From the NCBI GenBank assembly GCA_938046705.1, contig CALIWP010000259.1, forward strand, positions 1 to 6,230: DNA of 6,230 bases, written 5' to 3'. Made by a program: the position numbers and the translations under genes. The stretch is from an uncultured Campylobacter sp. Lineage in GTDB: Bacteria > Campylobacterota > Campylobacteria > Campylobacterales > Campylobacteraceae. The notes beneath the pieces are model-generated. The model searched no databases. It saw nothing but the letters and a program-made list of their open reading frames with translations, and was not told where the DNA came from. Positions 1-6,168 of the stretch are shown here, in pieces; the first letter of the stretch is position 1, and each line of letters starts with the position of its first letter.

Positions 1-500
1 AAAATATCGTTAAAATCGCCAAAATCAAGCCCCCATGCTTTATCGTGCTCTTTTAGTTCGCCCTTTTGCATGCGCGAGCGCATCGCCTGCACGCTAAAGC
101 CGCCGTACGCGCGTCCGCCCGCCGCAAACATCCAGTCGCTCATCTCGTCTATCTTTGCGTTCACGCGGTCGCCGTTTTTTACGTTTTGCACTGCGTCAGG
201 CTCGTTTACGAGCGTGCCAGAGATGGTCTCGCCGTCAAAATCCACGTCGTTTATCCACATGTGCTCGCCGACTTCCTCGCCGTTCACGACGTCTAAAAAG
301 CAAATTTTAACCATCGCAAAATCAAGCCCAGGCACGACCCTGTGGCGCTCCCAGTAAAGCTCACGCCAAAAGTATCTGAAACTTTCGCGCGCCTGCTCGA
401 ATGCGCGCTGCATGTAGCCCTCTTCGTTGCTTGCGAAATAAATCGGCATTTGCTCGCCAAGATCCACTTGTTTGCCGAAAATTTTCTTAAAAAAGCCCAT
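1..500 (-). CDS. DUF2314 domain protein (3' end outside window)
   Basis: The frame is open from an ATG at 500 down to the window edge (166 codons, no stop), so the C-terminus is missing. The start is supported by an AAGGA ribosome site just upstream, and the N-terminus MGFFKKIFGK is lysine-rich with no signal peptide, which suggests a cytoplasmic protein. Residues about 28-145 fit the DUF2314 (YegJ-like) pattern: a Met-x-x-Ala-x-x-x-Ala-Arg helix with FRYFW near 41-45, an EHMWIND strand at 79-85, DGETISGTLVNEP at 89-101, and the GDRV...DEMSDWMF segment at 110-124 followed by GGRAYGGFS. The domain has no established biochemical role that I know of. It lies about 205 nt after yajQ and is probably transcribed separately, since a large palindrome lies between them. 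Family assignment is fairly sure; function is unknown. Confidence 0.8.
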   Translation of the reverse strand, partial: MGFFKKIFGKQVDLGEQMPIYFASNEEGYMQRAFEQARESFRYFWRELYWERHRVVPGLDFAMVKICFLDVVNGEEVGEHMWINDVDFDGETISGTLVNEPDAVQNVKNGDRVNAKIDEMSDWMFAAGGRAYGGFSVQAMRSRMQKGELKEHDKAWGLDFGDFNDI

Positions 501-548
501 TTTTTATCCTTCATTATTTTAGATTGAGAGTTAAAATTTCAATACGTT

Positions 549-571
549 AAATTTGACGAACCGTCAAATTT
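549..571. repeat. Compact hairpin, perfect 10-bp stem
   Basis: AAATTTGACG (549-558) and CGTCAAATTT (562-571) are perfect reverse complements around a 3-nt loop (AAC). The hairpin sits in the gap between yajQ and the DUF2314 gene. It could be an operator or a weak terminator, but there is no T-run beyond the stem on the minus strand, so I do not call it a terminator. Confidence 0.55.
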
Positions 572-595
572 TGAATGAAAAAAATAAAGCGACGG

Positions 596-698
596 TTTCG
601 CAAAATTAGGCGAGGCGATTTAAATTTTTGCGAGGGGAGTTACCGAGTGGGTAATGACCGAGCAAAAATTTAAATCAACGACGCATAATGAAGCGAAA
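596..698. repeat. Large imperfect palindrome (about 103 nt) after yajQ
   Basis: A perfect 15-bp inverted repeat (617-631 with 662-676) forms the core. It extends outward almost in register: GCG 610-612 with CGC 682-684, ATTA 605-608 with TAAT 686-689, and TTTCGC 596-601 with GCGAAA 693-698. Inside is a second stem, TTACC 640-644 with GGTAA 650-654. The element starts 8 nt past the yajQ stop (706-708). It could be a folded 3' end, a transcription-stopping or RNA-processing structure, or a copy of a dispersed intergenic palindromic repeat. The rest of the 501-705 gap holds only AT-rich sequence and the hairpin at 549-571. Confidence 0.65.
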
Positions 699-705
699 AT
701 ACCCG

Positions 706-1203
706 CTATTTTAAGTTTTTAAAGCTTATCGGCAACTCCAAATTTAACCCCTTCACAAGCCTGATACACTCCTGCAGATCGTCGATACTTTTGCCGCTCA
801 CACGCACCTCTTCGCCGCGGATCGCCGCAGTTACTTTTAGCTTTGCATCTTTGATCGCTTTGGTGATTTTCTTTGCATTTTCGCTGTCTAGGGTATCGTT
901 TAGCTTTAGCGTCGCCTTTAAATTTGCGCCGCTGGCGCTCTCACGTTTGCTCTCGGTCACAGCCACAGGAGGGATGTTTCGCTTGATGAGTTTTGAGATG
1001 ACGATGTCTTTTAGCGCGTCGATTTTATTGTCGCTAGAGCTTAAAAGCGTGATGATTTTTTCCTTTTCGTTTAGCTCTACTTCAGCCGCAAGCCCCTTAA
1101 AATCATATCTCGCCGCGATCTCTTTTTTCGCCGTTTCCAGCGCATTTTTGACCTCCATCATATCGACCGCCGCGCTTATATCAAAACTATGCTCAGTTGC
1201 CAT
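706..1203 (-). CDS. yajQ: YajQ family nucleotide-binding protein
   Basis: This 165-residue protein has the length and layout of the YajQ (UPF0234/DUF520) family: an N-terminal [18 protein letters not shown] segment (5-22), RYDFKG at 32-37, the second-half signature [19 protein letters not shown] at 129-147, and the closing LPISFKNLK at 157-165. The family is a small cytosolic protein with two ferredoxin-like halves. It binds nucleotides and RNA, and at least one Xanthomonas member has been reported to bind cyclic di-GMP; I cannot tell whether this one does. The ATG at 1203 has AAGGA a few nt upstream (GAAAGGATAAAAATG). It begins 2 nt after the stop of the dehydrogenase gene, so it is the last gene of a three-gene operon. 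The stop is TAG. Confidence 0.93.
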   Translation of the reverse strand: MATEHSFDISAAVDMMEVKNALETAKKEIAARYDFKGLAAEVELNEKEKIITLLSSSDNKIDALKDIVISKLIKRNIPPVAVTESKRESASGANLKATLKLNDTLDSENAKKITKAIKDAKLKVTAAIRGEEVRVSGKSIDDLQECIRLVKGLNLELPISFKNLK

Positions 1204-1205
1204 TT

Positions 1206-2135
1206 TTATCCTTTCAAAAATTCTTTTATATTTTCCGCGATCATCGCTACGAGCCGCTCTCTAGCCTCAAAGCTCGCCCACGCTACGTGCGGCGTGAGTA
1301 TCAAATTTTCCTTGTTTTTGATATTTAGTAGCGGATGATCCGCGCGCATAGGCTCGGTCTCCAGCACGTCGGCGGCAAATCGCAAATTTCGCCCGTCTAT
1401 CGCACGGGCAACGGCGCTCTCATCCACGATGCCGCCGCGTCCGAAGTTCATCAGTATGGCGCCCTCTTTCATCAAATTTAGCTCCCGCTCGCCGATCAAA
1501 TTTCGCGTTTTTTCATTCAGTGGAGCGTGGATACTCACAATGTCGCAGCCACTTAAGAGCTCGTTTAAATTTTGCCTTTTAAACTCTGCGTTTGCGTTTG
1601 CGCCGCTAGTTGAGTAGTAGCTCACTCTCGCGCCAAATGCCGCCGCTATGCGCGCCACGCCTCTGCCGATCTCGCCAAGGCCGATGACGCCAAAGCTCTT
1701 GCCAGCGATCTCGCCGATACTGCGGTCTAAATTCGTAAAAATTTCGCTCTTTGCCCACTCGCCGCTTTGCGCGTAATTATCGTAAAATTTGATGCGATTG
1801 GTCAGCGCAAAAAGGCAAGCAAAGGTATGCTGCACGACGCTGGCCGTCGAGTAACCAGCGACGTTTTTTACCGCGATGCCTTTTGCTGCGGCGTGCGCGA
1901 GATCGACGTTGTTCATGCCAGTTGCACTTATGCAGATTAGCTTTAAATTTGAAGCATCCATCACGGCTTTGTCGATGACGACCTTGTTCGTGATGACGAC
2001 GTCCGCGCCCTTTAGCCGCTCTATGCGCTCGGCCGCGGCAGTCGTCTCAAAGCTAACAAACTCGCCAAACTGCCCAAAAACGTCCAAATTTACGTCGCTT
2101 CCAAGCGTCGCGGCATCGAGGCAGACTATTTTCAT
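1206..2135 (-). CDS. D-2-hydroxyacid dehydrogenase (NAD-dependent)
   Basis: This 309-residue protein has the two-domain layout of the D-isomer-specific 2-hydroxyacid dehydrogenases, which interconvert 2-oxoacids and D-2-hydroxyacids with NAD(P)H. The dinucleotide-binding loop is GLGEIG at 152-157. The three catalytic residues of the family are all present: Arg233 in [10 protein letters not shown], Glu261 in LETEP and His283 in TPHVAW. The substrate-side loop near 92-100 (VAGYSTASV) matches the glycerate/hydroxypyruvate reductase branch, so a hydroxypyruvate or glyoxylate reductase is likely, but substrate cannot be fixed from sequence. The start has AAGGATGCAAAATG. It sits 9 nt after the synthase-like gene and 2 nt before yajQ, so all three are probably one transcript. 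There is no signal peptide, so it is cytosolic. Confidence 0.92.
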   Translation of the reverse strand: MKIVCLDAATLGSDVNLDVFGQFGEFVSFETTAAAERIERLKGADVVITNKVVIDKAVMDASNLKLICISATGMNNVDLAHAAAKGIAVKNVAGYSTASVVQHTFACLFALTNRIKFYDNYAQSGEWAKSEIFTNLDRSIGEIAGKSFGVIGLGEIGRGVARIAAAFGARVSYYSTSGANANAEFKRQNLNELLSGCDIVSIHAPLNEKTRNLIGERELNLMKEGAILMNFGRGGIVDESAVARAIDGRNLRFAADVLETEPMRADHPLLNIKNKENLILTPHVAWASFEARERLVAMIAENIKEFLKG

Positions 2136-2144
2136 TTTGCATCC

Positions 2145-3323
2145 TTATTTGATAAAGTGCCCCACGAATTTGGAGTAGTTATCTAAAATTTCACCGCCTC
2201 TGCGATAACCCAGCGCGCACGCCTCGTAGGCGAAAAATACGCCAGCTTGGTAGCTATTGCTGGCGGCGTCTTTGTTAAATTCGTAAAATTCCTGATAGAT
2301 CGCGCGGTTTTGACCGTAGTCGCCGCCGTTTTGCGAGCTCACGCTACCGTTAGCCTCGATCACGCTCACGTTCGCACCCTCTCGGCCGAAAACCGGCTTT
2401 TTCACGCATTTTTTGCCCGCGATCGGCTTGTCGCTAGCCTCAAGCAAGAGCGGGTGATTCGGATATAGATCCCATAAAATTTTCAAGATACCTTTGCTTT
2501 GGAAAAGCAGCGTGTATGCGGGATTTAGGATGATGGCTTTTTGATTTTGGACGATGTTTTTTAGGATTATGGCTAGCTCGCCTTCCTCTACGGCGATGTC
2601 CTCCCACGGCACGAGTTTGAACCAGTACTCGTAGTTTTCTCCGTCAAAAAATACGCCCTCCTCGTCGTTAAATACGACTTCATCGACGTAGGCAAACGCC
2701 GTGTGAAAGCCTGCCTCCTCGGCGATATATTGTAGTAGCTTCACAGTCTGCTCGTCCTCGCTGCTGCCGGCCACCGAGCTAAATAAAATTTTCCAGCCCT
2801 CATAGTGCTCGTTAAAGCTCTCCGTCTCCTCATCTAGCGTCACTAGGCGTCTAAAATTTTGCTTTAGCGCGTCATAAAGGTCGTTAAACTGCGCGCTCTC
2901 GTCCATGCGGTTAAATTTGAGCGCCGCCCACTGGATGATCGCCGTCTCAAACACCGCAGTCGGGGTGTCGGCGTTAAATTCGATCAGTTTTATCGGCTTG
3001 CCATCCAGTCCGCCGGCTAAATCAAATCTGCCGTAGAGGTGCCAGTGCACGTCGTTTTCCCAGCTTTCGCGCACGAGATCTACGAGATTAAACGGGACGC
3101 CGACCTCGTGGTAGAGGTTGTTATCGATGACGTGTTGGGCGGCCGCGACGAACATATCGTATAGCTCGTTTGCAGCGTTGTAGTAGGCCTCGGCCTGCGA
3201 CTCGCTTACCTCTACTAGCTCGTCTGCTACGTAGTCGCTGCCGTCTGGATCGGTGTGCCAGGTAAAGCCGATCTCGCTTAAAAATTCGTTATTTAGCGGG
3301 CTGATTTTTTTTAAATTTATCAT
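2145..3323 (-). CDS. Glutathionylspermidine synthase-like ATP-grasp ligase (YgiC/YjfC type)
   Basis: This 392-residue protein matches the C-terminal synthetase domain of glutathionylspermidine synthase (GSP_synth, ATP-grasp fold) but has no N-terminal amidase domain, as in E. coli YgiC and YjfC. Visible hallmarks are YGRFDL (97-102), EFNADTP (115-121, family metal/ATP-site region), KKPVFGREG (308-316, the nucleotide-binding strand and loop) and a C-terminal DNYSKFVGHF. The family ligates an amine to a peptide carboxylate using ATP. Single-domain members are not shown to make glutathionylspermidine, so the true substrate is open. I place the start at 3323 because GGAGG lies 6 nt upstream. A longer frame from ATG 3377 would add 18 residues, mostly Lys-Leu repeats coded by a hexamer tandem repeat, and has no ribosome site. 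First gene of the operon with the dehydrogenase and yajQ. Confidence 0.88.
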   Translation of the reverse strand: MINLKKISPLNNEFLSEIGFTWHTDPDGSDYVADELVEVSESQAEAYYNAANELYDMFVAAAQHVIDNNLYHEVGVPFNLVDLVRESWENDVHWHLYGRFDLAGGLDGKPIKLIEFNADTPTAVFETAIIQWAALKFNRMDESAQFNDLYDALKQNFRRLVTLDEETESFNEHYEGWKILFSSVAGSSEDEQTVKLLQYIAEEAGFHTAFAYVDEVVFNDEEGVFFDGENYEYWFKLVPWEDIAVEEGELAIILKNIVQNQKAIILNPAYTLLFQSKGILKILWDLYPNHPLLLEASDKPIAGKKCVKKPVFGREGANVSVIEANGSVSSQNGGDYGQNRAIYQEFYEFNKDAASNSYQAGVFFAYEACALGYRRGGEILDNYSKFVGHFIK

Positions 3324-3336
3324 TTTCAGCCTCCAA

Positions 3337-3362
3337 AGCTTGAGCTTGAGCTTGAGCTTGAG
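3337..3362. repeat. AGCTTG tandem repeat, about 4.3 copies
   Basis: AGCTTG occurs four times in a row (3337-3360) followed by AG. It lies just upstream of the ligase ribosome site and outside the gene as I start it. Such short repeats can vary in copy number by slippage, and they can also be the overlap on which two unrelated reads were joined. Confidence 0.85.
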
Positions 3363-3425
3363 GGATAATTTCTCCATTTATTTATATACACTTGGAGAAA
3401 TGTGCAAAAAAATACACATCACCTG

Positions 3426-3434
3426 TGCTATACT
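3426..3434 (+). promoter_or_regulatory. Extended -10 promoter for the WYL operon
   Basis: TGC-TATACT (3426-3434) is a good extended -10 element. No convincing -35 is present 17-18 nt upstream (only A-rich sequence), which an extended -10 can tolerate. A start near 3441 would leave a leader of about 28 nt containing the GAGAGGGAG ribosome site (3452-3460). Three TGTG words (3401, 3424, 3438) and the inverted pair TACACA 3413-3418 / TGTGTA 3438-3443 surround the -10 and could be operator half-sites. Confidence 0.5.
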
Positions 3435-3468
3435 CTCTGTGTAAGCAAGACGAGAGGGAGATAGCGCG

Positions 3469-4458
3469 ATGTACGGTGCAAACAAGAAAATGTTGAATCT
3501 GCTGATTCTAAAGGTACTGCAGGAGCACTCGGATGCAGACCATCGGCTGATGCAGGGCGAGATCATCCGTTTGCTGCAATTACAGTATGGGATTACCTGT
3601 GACCGCCGCTCGGTGCGCAGCAATATCCAGTCGTTGCAGGATATGGGCTACGACATCGCAACACGCGGCGGATGTTGGCTCGTAGAACGGGACTTCGATG
3701 ATGCCGAGCTGCGCATGCTGATCGACAGCGTGCTGTTCTCGCGGACGCTCTCTACGGCGCAGGCAAGACGCCTCGTTGAAAAGCTGCGGTCATTCGGCAA
3801 TCGCTACTTTCATGCGAAGGTGGCGCACATCTCGAATCTGCCCGAACTCGCACATGCGGACAACAAGCAGGTGATGATCACCCTCGACGTGCTCAACGAT
3901 GCCATCGAGGAAAAACGCAAGGTGCGGTTCACCTACAACACCTATGGGACGGACTTCAAGCTGCATCCGAAGAGCAGTGTTCCGTACATCGTCAATCCTT
4001 ATCAACTTGTTGCGAACAACGGTTGGTACTATCTCATCGGTAACTACGATAAATACGATGACGTATCGCACTACCGCATTGACCGCATCACGGCGATTGA
4101 GATGCTGCCAGATGCGGCAAAGCCGAAGAGTGCTGTGCGTGAGTTCGCCCGTGGATTCAGCCTCCCGCGCCACATGGCAGAGCATATCTATATGTTCGGC
4201 GGCGAGAGTGTCACCGTGAAGATGCGGACATTTCCCTATATGATGGATGCGCTCGTTGACTGGTTTGGCAAAGACTTCCGCATCATGCAGGAGGAGGACG
4301 ATCAGATGATTGTTACGCTTTCGTGCAATGAGGCAGCGATGCAGTACTGGGCACTGCAGTACGGCCTGTATGTTGAGATTTTAGAGCCGCAGAGTCTGCG
4401 TACAACAGTTCGTGAGAATCTGCGGCGGATGGCAAGCATGTATGAGGGGAACGTATGA
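3469..4458 (+). CDS. WYL-domain transcriptional regulator
   Basis: This 329-residue protein has the three-part layout of WYL regulators. An N-terminal winged helix-turn-helix covers about 8-72 (helices around EIIRLLQ 31-37 and DRRSVRSNIQSLQDMGY 45-61, wing at TRGGCWLV). A WYL domain covers about 135-215, with VRFTYNTYG (152-160), NPYQLVANNGWYYLIGNYD (176-194) and HYRIDRI (201-207). A C-terminal WCX-like region runs from about 245 to 325. In this copy the signature reads W-Y-Y-L rather than W-Y-L. WYL domains bind ligands, often nucleic acid or nucleotides in proposed models, and WYL regulators commonly control phage-defence and other accessory operons. The start ATG has GAGGGAG about 8 nt upstream. 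The stop overlaps the next start as ATGA, so it leads a four-gene operon and probably regulates it. Confidence 0.9.
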   Translation: MYGANKKMLNLLILKVLQEHSDADHRLMQGEIIRLLQLQYGITCDRRSVRSNIQSLQDMGYDIATRGGCWLVERDFDDAELRMLIDSVLFSRTLSTAQARRLVEKLRSFGNRYFHAKVAHISNLPELAHADNKQVMITLDVLNDAIEEKRKVRFTYNTYGTDFKLHPKSSVPYIVNPYQLVANNGWYYLIGNYDKYDDVSHYRIDRITAIEMLPDAAKPKSAVREFARGFSLPRHMAEHIYMFGGESVTVKMRTFPYMMDALVDWFGKDFRIMQEEDDQMIVTLSCNEAAMQYWALQYGLYVEILEPQSLRTTVRENLRRMASMYEGNV

Positions 4459-4874
4459 ATCTTTGGAGCAACATCTACACCTACGGACTGACACCGGAGG
4501 AGATGGAGTGGGTGCGCAGGACATTCGTGACAGACTTTGGGTATCATCTGTATGAAGCGGAGGAATTCAGCGATCTGCTTGCATTTCCGGCGATTGGCCT
4601 TTTCGTGCAGCCACACGCAATGGACGCAGACGAGCGTGAGATTTTGCTGAATTTTTATCACGAAGCCTATGCGGAGGACAGGAGTCTCGTTATCGTATTC
4701 ATGGAGCGCGTGGAGATTCCTCCTGCACTTATAGATACTTCGCTCTATATCTATGATGGGGGGCCTGAACATACTGCGCAGGTGCGCGGGGCACTTGCAT
4801 TCTGTGCATGTGTACGGGATTGTGAGCGGAGGGAGGCTCAGGCGACAATGGTCGATTTTGACGAGGAGGAATGA
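4455..4874 (+). CDS. Hypothetical acidic protein of WYL-HD operon
   Basis: I do not recognise this 139-residue protein. It overlaps the WYL gene by ATGA, with GAGGGGA 4 nt before the start, so it is surely translated. The N-terminal part (1-42) is amphipathic and acidic (TPEEMEWVRRTF, YEAEEFSDLL). A hydrophobic strand AIGLFVQP (46-53) follows, then a helix DEREILLNFYHEAYAED (59-75), a second strand SLVIVFMERV (77-86) and a third SLYIYDGG (96-103). This alternation suggests a small alpha/beta Rossmann-like fold, in the style of TIR or receiver domains, but I see no catalytic residue that would prove it. The tail is very acidic (DFDEEE). There is no signal peptide or membrane segment, so it is probably cytosolic and may work with the HD protein downstream. 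Confidence 0.82.
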   Translation: MNLWSNIYTYGLTPEEMEWVRRTFVTDFGYHLYEAEEFSDLLAFPAIGLFVQPHAMDADEREILLNFYHEAYAEDRSLVIVFMERVEIPPALIDTSLYIYDGGPEHTAQVRGALAFCACVRDCERREAQATMVDFDEEE

Positions 4875-4879
4875 AGGAT

Positions 4880-5446
4880 ATGGAACTCATGGAGCGTTAC
4901 GAGGCTCTCAAGACAAAAGTCGTGCAGCGCAGAGAGGAGTTTCGCGCACTGATGGTGTATATTGAGCAGGAGACGGCCTATCTGACGGCACCTGCCTCGA
5001 CGCGATACCATCTCTGTCGAGAGCACGGATTGCTTGAACACAGCATCAATGTCGCTGAACATCTGCTGCGAATCAAGGCGGTCCTCGCCCCTGAGATTAG
5101 CGACGAGAGCTGCGTCATCGTTGCTCTCCTCCATGACCTCGGCAAGGCAGGAATGCCCGGCACACCGCAGTATCTGCGCAGCGAACCGTCATCTGGTGAG
5201 CGAGCATCGCGCAGCCCTTATCAGTTCAACCGCGACCTCCTCTATCTGAGTGTTCCGATTCGCGGACTTTATCTCGCAGCGAGCAGATTCCCACTGACAG
5301 AGGAGGAGGTACAGGCGATCGTCTACCATGACGGGCAGTATGTCGAAGATAATAGGAGCGTTGCTGCGCGGGAGGAAAAGCTGACGCTTCTCTTGCAGTA
5401 TGCGGACAACTGGAGTGGATTCATTGTAGAGAGGGAGTGTGCATGA
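4880..5446 (+). CDS. HD-domain metal-dependent phosphohydrolase
   Basis: This 188-residue protein carries an HD domain of the phosphohydrolase superfamily. The first histidine is in YHLCREHGLLEHSINV (H54 within GLLEH). The HD pair is H85-D86 in ALLHDLGK, with Lys89 following. Further likely metal ligands are H150-D151 in YHDGQY and D176 in QYADNW. The family hydrolyses nucleotides, cyclic nucleotides or RNA ends; the GLLEH...HDLGK style resembles YhaM-like and phage-borne HD proteins, but substrate is not readable. I start at ATG 4880, 9 nt after GAGGAGGA (4863-4870). An ATG at 4871 would overlap the previous stop as ATGA, adding three residues, but it abuts the ribosome site with no spacing. 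The stop overlaps the next gene as ATGA. Confidence 0.88.
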   Translation: MELMERYEALKTKVVQRREEFRALMVYIEQETAYLTAPASTRYHLCREHGLLEHSINVAEHLLRIKAVLAPEISDESCVIVALLHDLGKAGMPGTPQYLRSEPSSGERASRSPYQFNRDLLYLSVPIRGLYLAASRFPLTEEEVQAIVYHDGQYVEDNRSVAAREEKLTLLLQYADNWSGFIVERECA

Positions 5447-6168
5447 TGGCACGCGGCGTAAGCAAAGAAAAGGTATATGCGGGAATCAAACGTCACTGGA
5501 TGAGACTCAATCCAGGGAAAGAAGCCCTCTTCAGTGAGGAGAATCCATATTATCTACAAGACATGGGCGACAATCTGATTGAGCCGATGTATGAACGCGT
5601 GCGCCGCTCCTACCAAGCGGGCGCAGGGCGTGAACTTGACAAGGATATGCGAGCCCTTCATTCCTCTGCGGCAATGACATACAATCTGTTTGGCAATGGT
5701 CCTGCGTATCTCTTTGATGGCGAACCTTACGACATCATGCGCCGTGCATATACTGTGACGTACGAAAAACAGCTGACCGCACTCAACCCGATTGCTAAAG
5801 CCCATCTCGATGCCTGCCTCTCCCGCAGAGGCGAGTTGATCCTCTTTGAGATGAAGATGACGGAGTGGCTGGCGAATTCACATGACCCGCTGCCGGCATC
5901 GTATCTCAGCAGTGAGAAGAAATACCCCGACTGGGACTTGTTCGTTGGTCTGAAAATGACGCGGGATCTGTTTCATACAGAGGCGGGGGAAAAGGGCTAT
6001 GCTCCACGGGCAAAACATCTGGATACGGCGCAGCTCTTTAAGCATGTCTATGCGATCTATAACGCCCTCTTTTACACAGGAGAGCTTCCGCTCACAGAGA
6101 GGGTTAAACTCTGTCTCTGTGTATGGACCATCAGCAAGCCTTCGTTCGAACGATCCTGCGCAGTATGA
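5443..6168 (+). CDS. Putative PD-(D/E)XK nuclease-like protein (PGN_0703-like), frame-broken at C-terminus
   Basis: The protein is 241 residues as read. ATG 5443 overlaps the HD stop as ATGA and follows GAGAGGGAG by 5 nt; in-frame GTG 5437 and ATG 5446 are alternatives. HSSAAMTYNLFG at 73-84 and the run D123...(12 residues)...E136-x-K138 (HLDACL, then LILFEMKMTEW) resemble the PD-(D/E)XK nuclease core and, from memory, the PGN_0703 family of putative restriction endonucleases. QLFKHVYAIYNAL (197-209) fits the later helix of such proteins. A DNA-cleaving role in a defence operon is possible but not shown. The final residues (WTISKPSFERSCAV) do not look native. The next frame continues as plausible protein from 6122, so the stop at 6166-6168 is probably produced by a frameshift near 6118-6123. 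Confidence 0.72.
   Translation: MMARGVSKEKVYAGIKRHWMRLNPGKEALFSEENPYYLQDMGDNLIEPMYERVRRSYQAGAGRELDKDMRALHSSAAMTYNLFGNGPAYLFDGEPYDIMRRAYTVTYEKQLTALNPIAKAHLDACLSRRGELILFEMKMTEWLANSHDPLPASYLSSEKKYPDWDLFVGLKMTRDLFHTEAGEKGYAPRAKHLDTAQLFKHVYAIYNALFYTGELPLTERVKLCLCVWTISKPSFERSCAV

Larger units (their letters stand above)
3324..3468. other. Divergent intergenic region and probable composition junction
   Basis: This 145-nt gap separates the minus-strand ligase gene from the plus-strand WYL gene. Left of it the text is Campylobacter-like, with frequent AAATTT (last copy at 3313-3318). Right of it the text is Selenomonas-like, with CTG-rich codons and no AAATTT. The gap holds the ligase ribosome site (GGAGG near 3331-3335), an AGCTTG tandem repeat, an AT-rich stretch 3361-3412 and the WYL promoter. 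On the minus strand the TATA-rich segment 3381-3390 could serve as a -10 for the ligase operon, but this is weak. The join cannot be placed more precisely than about 3337-3400. Confidence 0.6.

Noticed and set aside
293..514. Minus-strand frame starting MKDKKWAFLRK over the DUF2314 start
   Set aside because: It runs through the ribosome site and N-terminus of the DUF2314 gene in another frame. The DUF2314 frame has family motifs and this one has none.
516..521. -10 element (TAAAAT on the minus strand) for the DUF2314 gene
   Set aside because: It would place the transcript start inside or after the AAGGA ribosome site, leaving almost no leader.
549..571. Rho-independent terminator of the yajQ operon
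   Set aside because: The stem is AT-rich and there is no downstream T-run on the minus strand beyond the stem itself.
791..1264. Long plus-strand open frame opposite yajQ
   Set aside because: It is low-complexity (Ser/Phe/Leu-rich), lies antisense to a clear YajQ gene, and has no recognisable domain.
3337..3362. CRISPR-like or direct-repeat array
   Set aside because: The unit is only 6 nt and contiguous, with no spacers, so it is a simple tandem repeat.
3324..3377. N-terminal extension of the ligase to ATG 3377 (MEKLSLKLKLKLKLW...)
   Set aside because: The extra residues are coded by the AGCTTG repeat, no ribosome site precedes ATG 3377, and GGAGG sits at the right distance before ATG 3323.
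4302..4772. Minus-strand frame of 156 codons opposite the WYL gene end and the 139-residue gene
   Set aside because: It is antisense to two coupled genes, rich in Arg/His/Cys as expected for a shadow frame, and has no ribosome site or domain.
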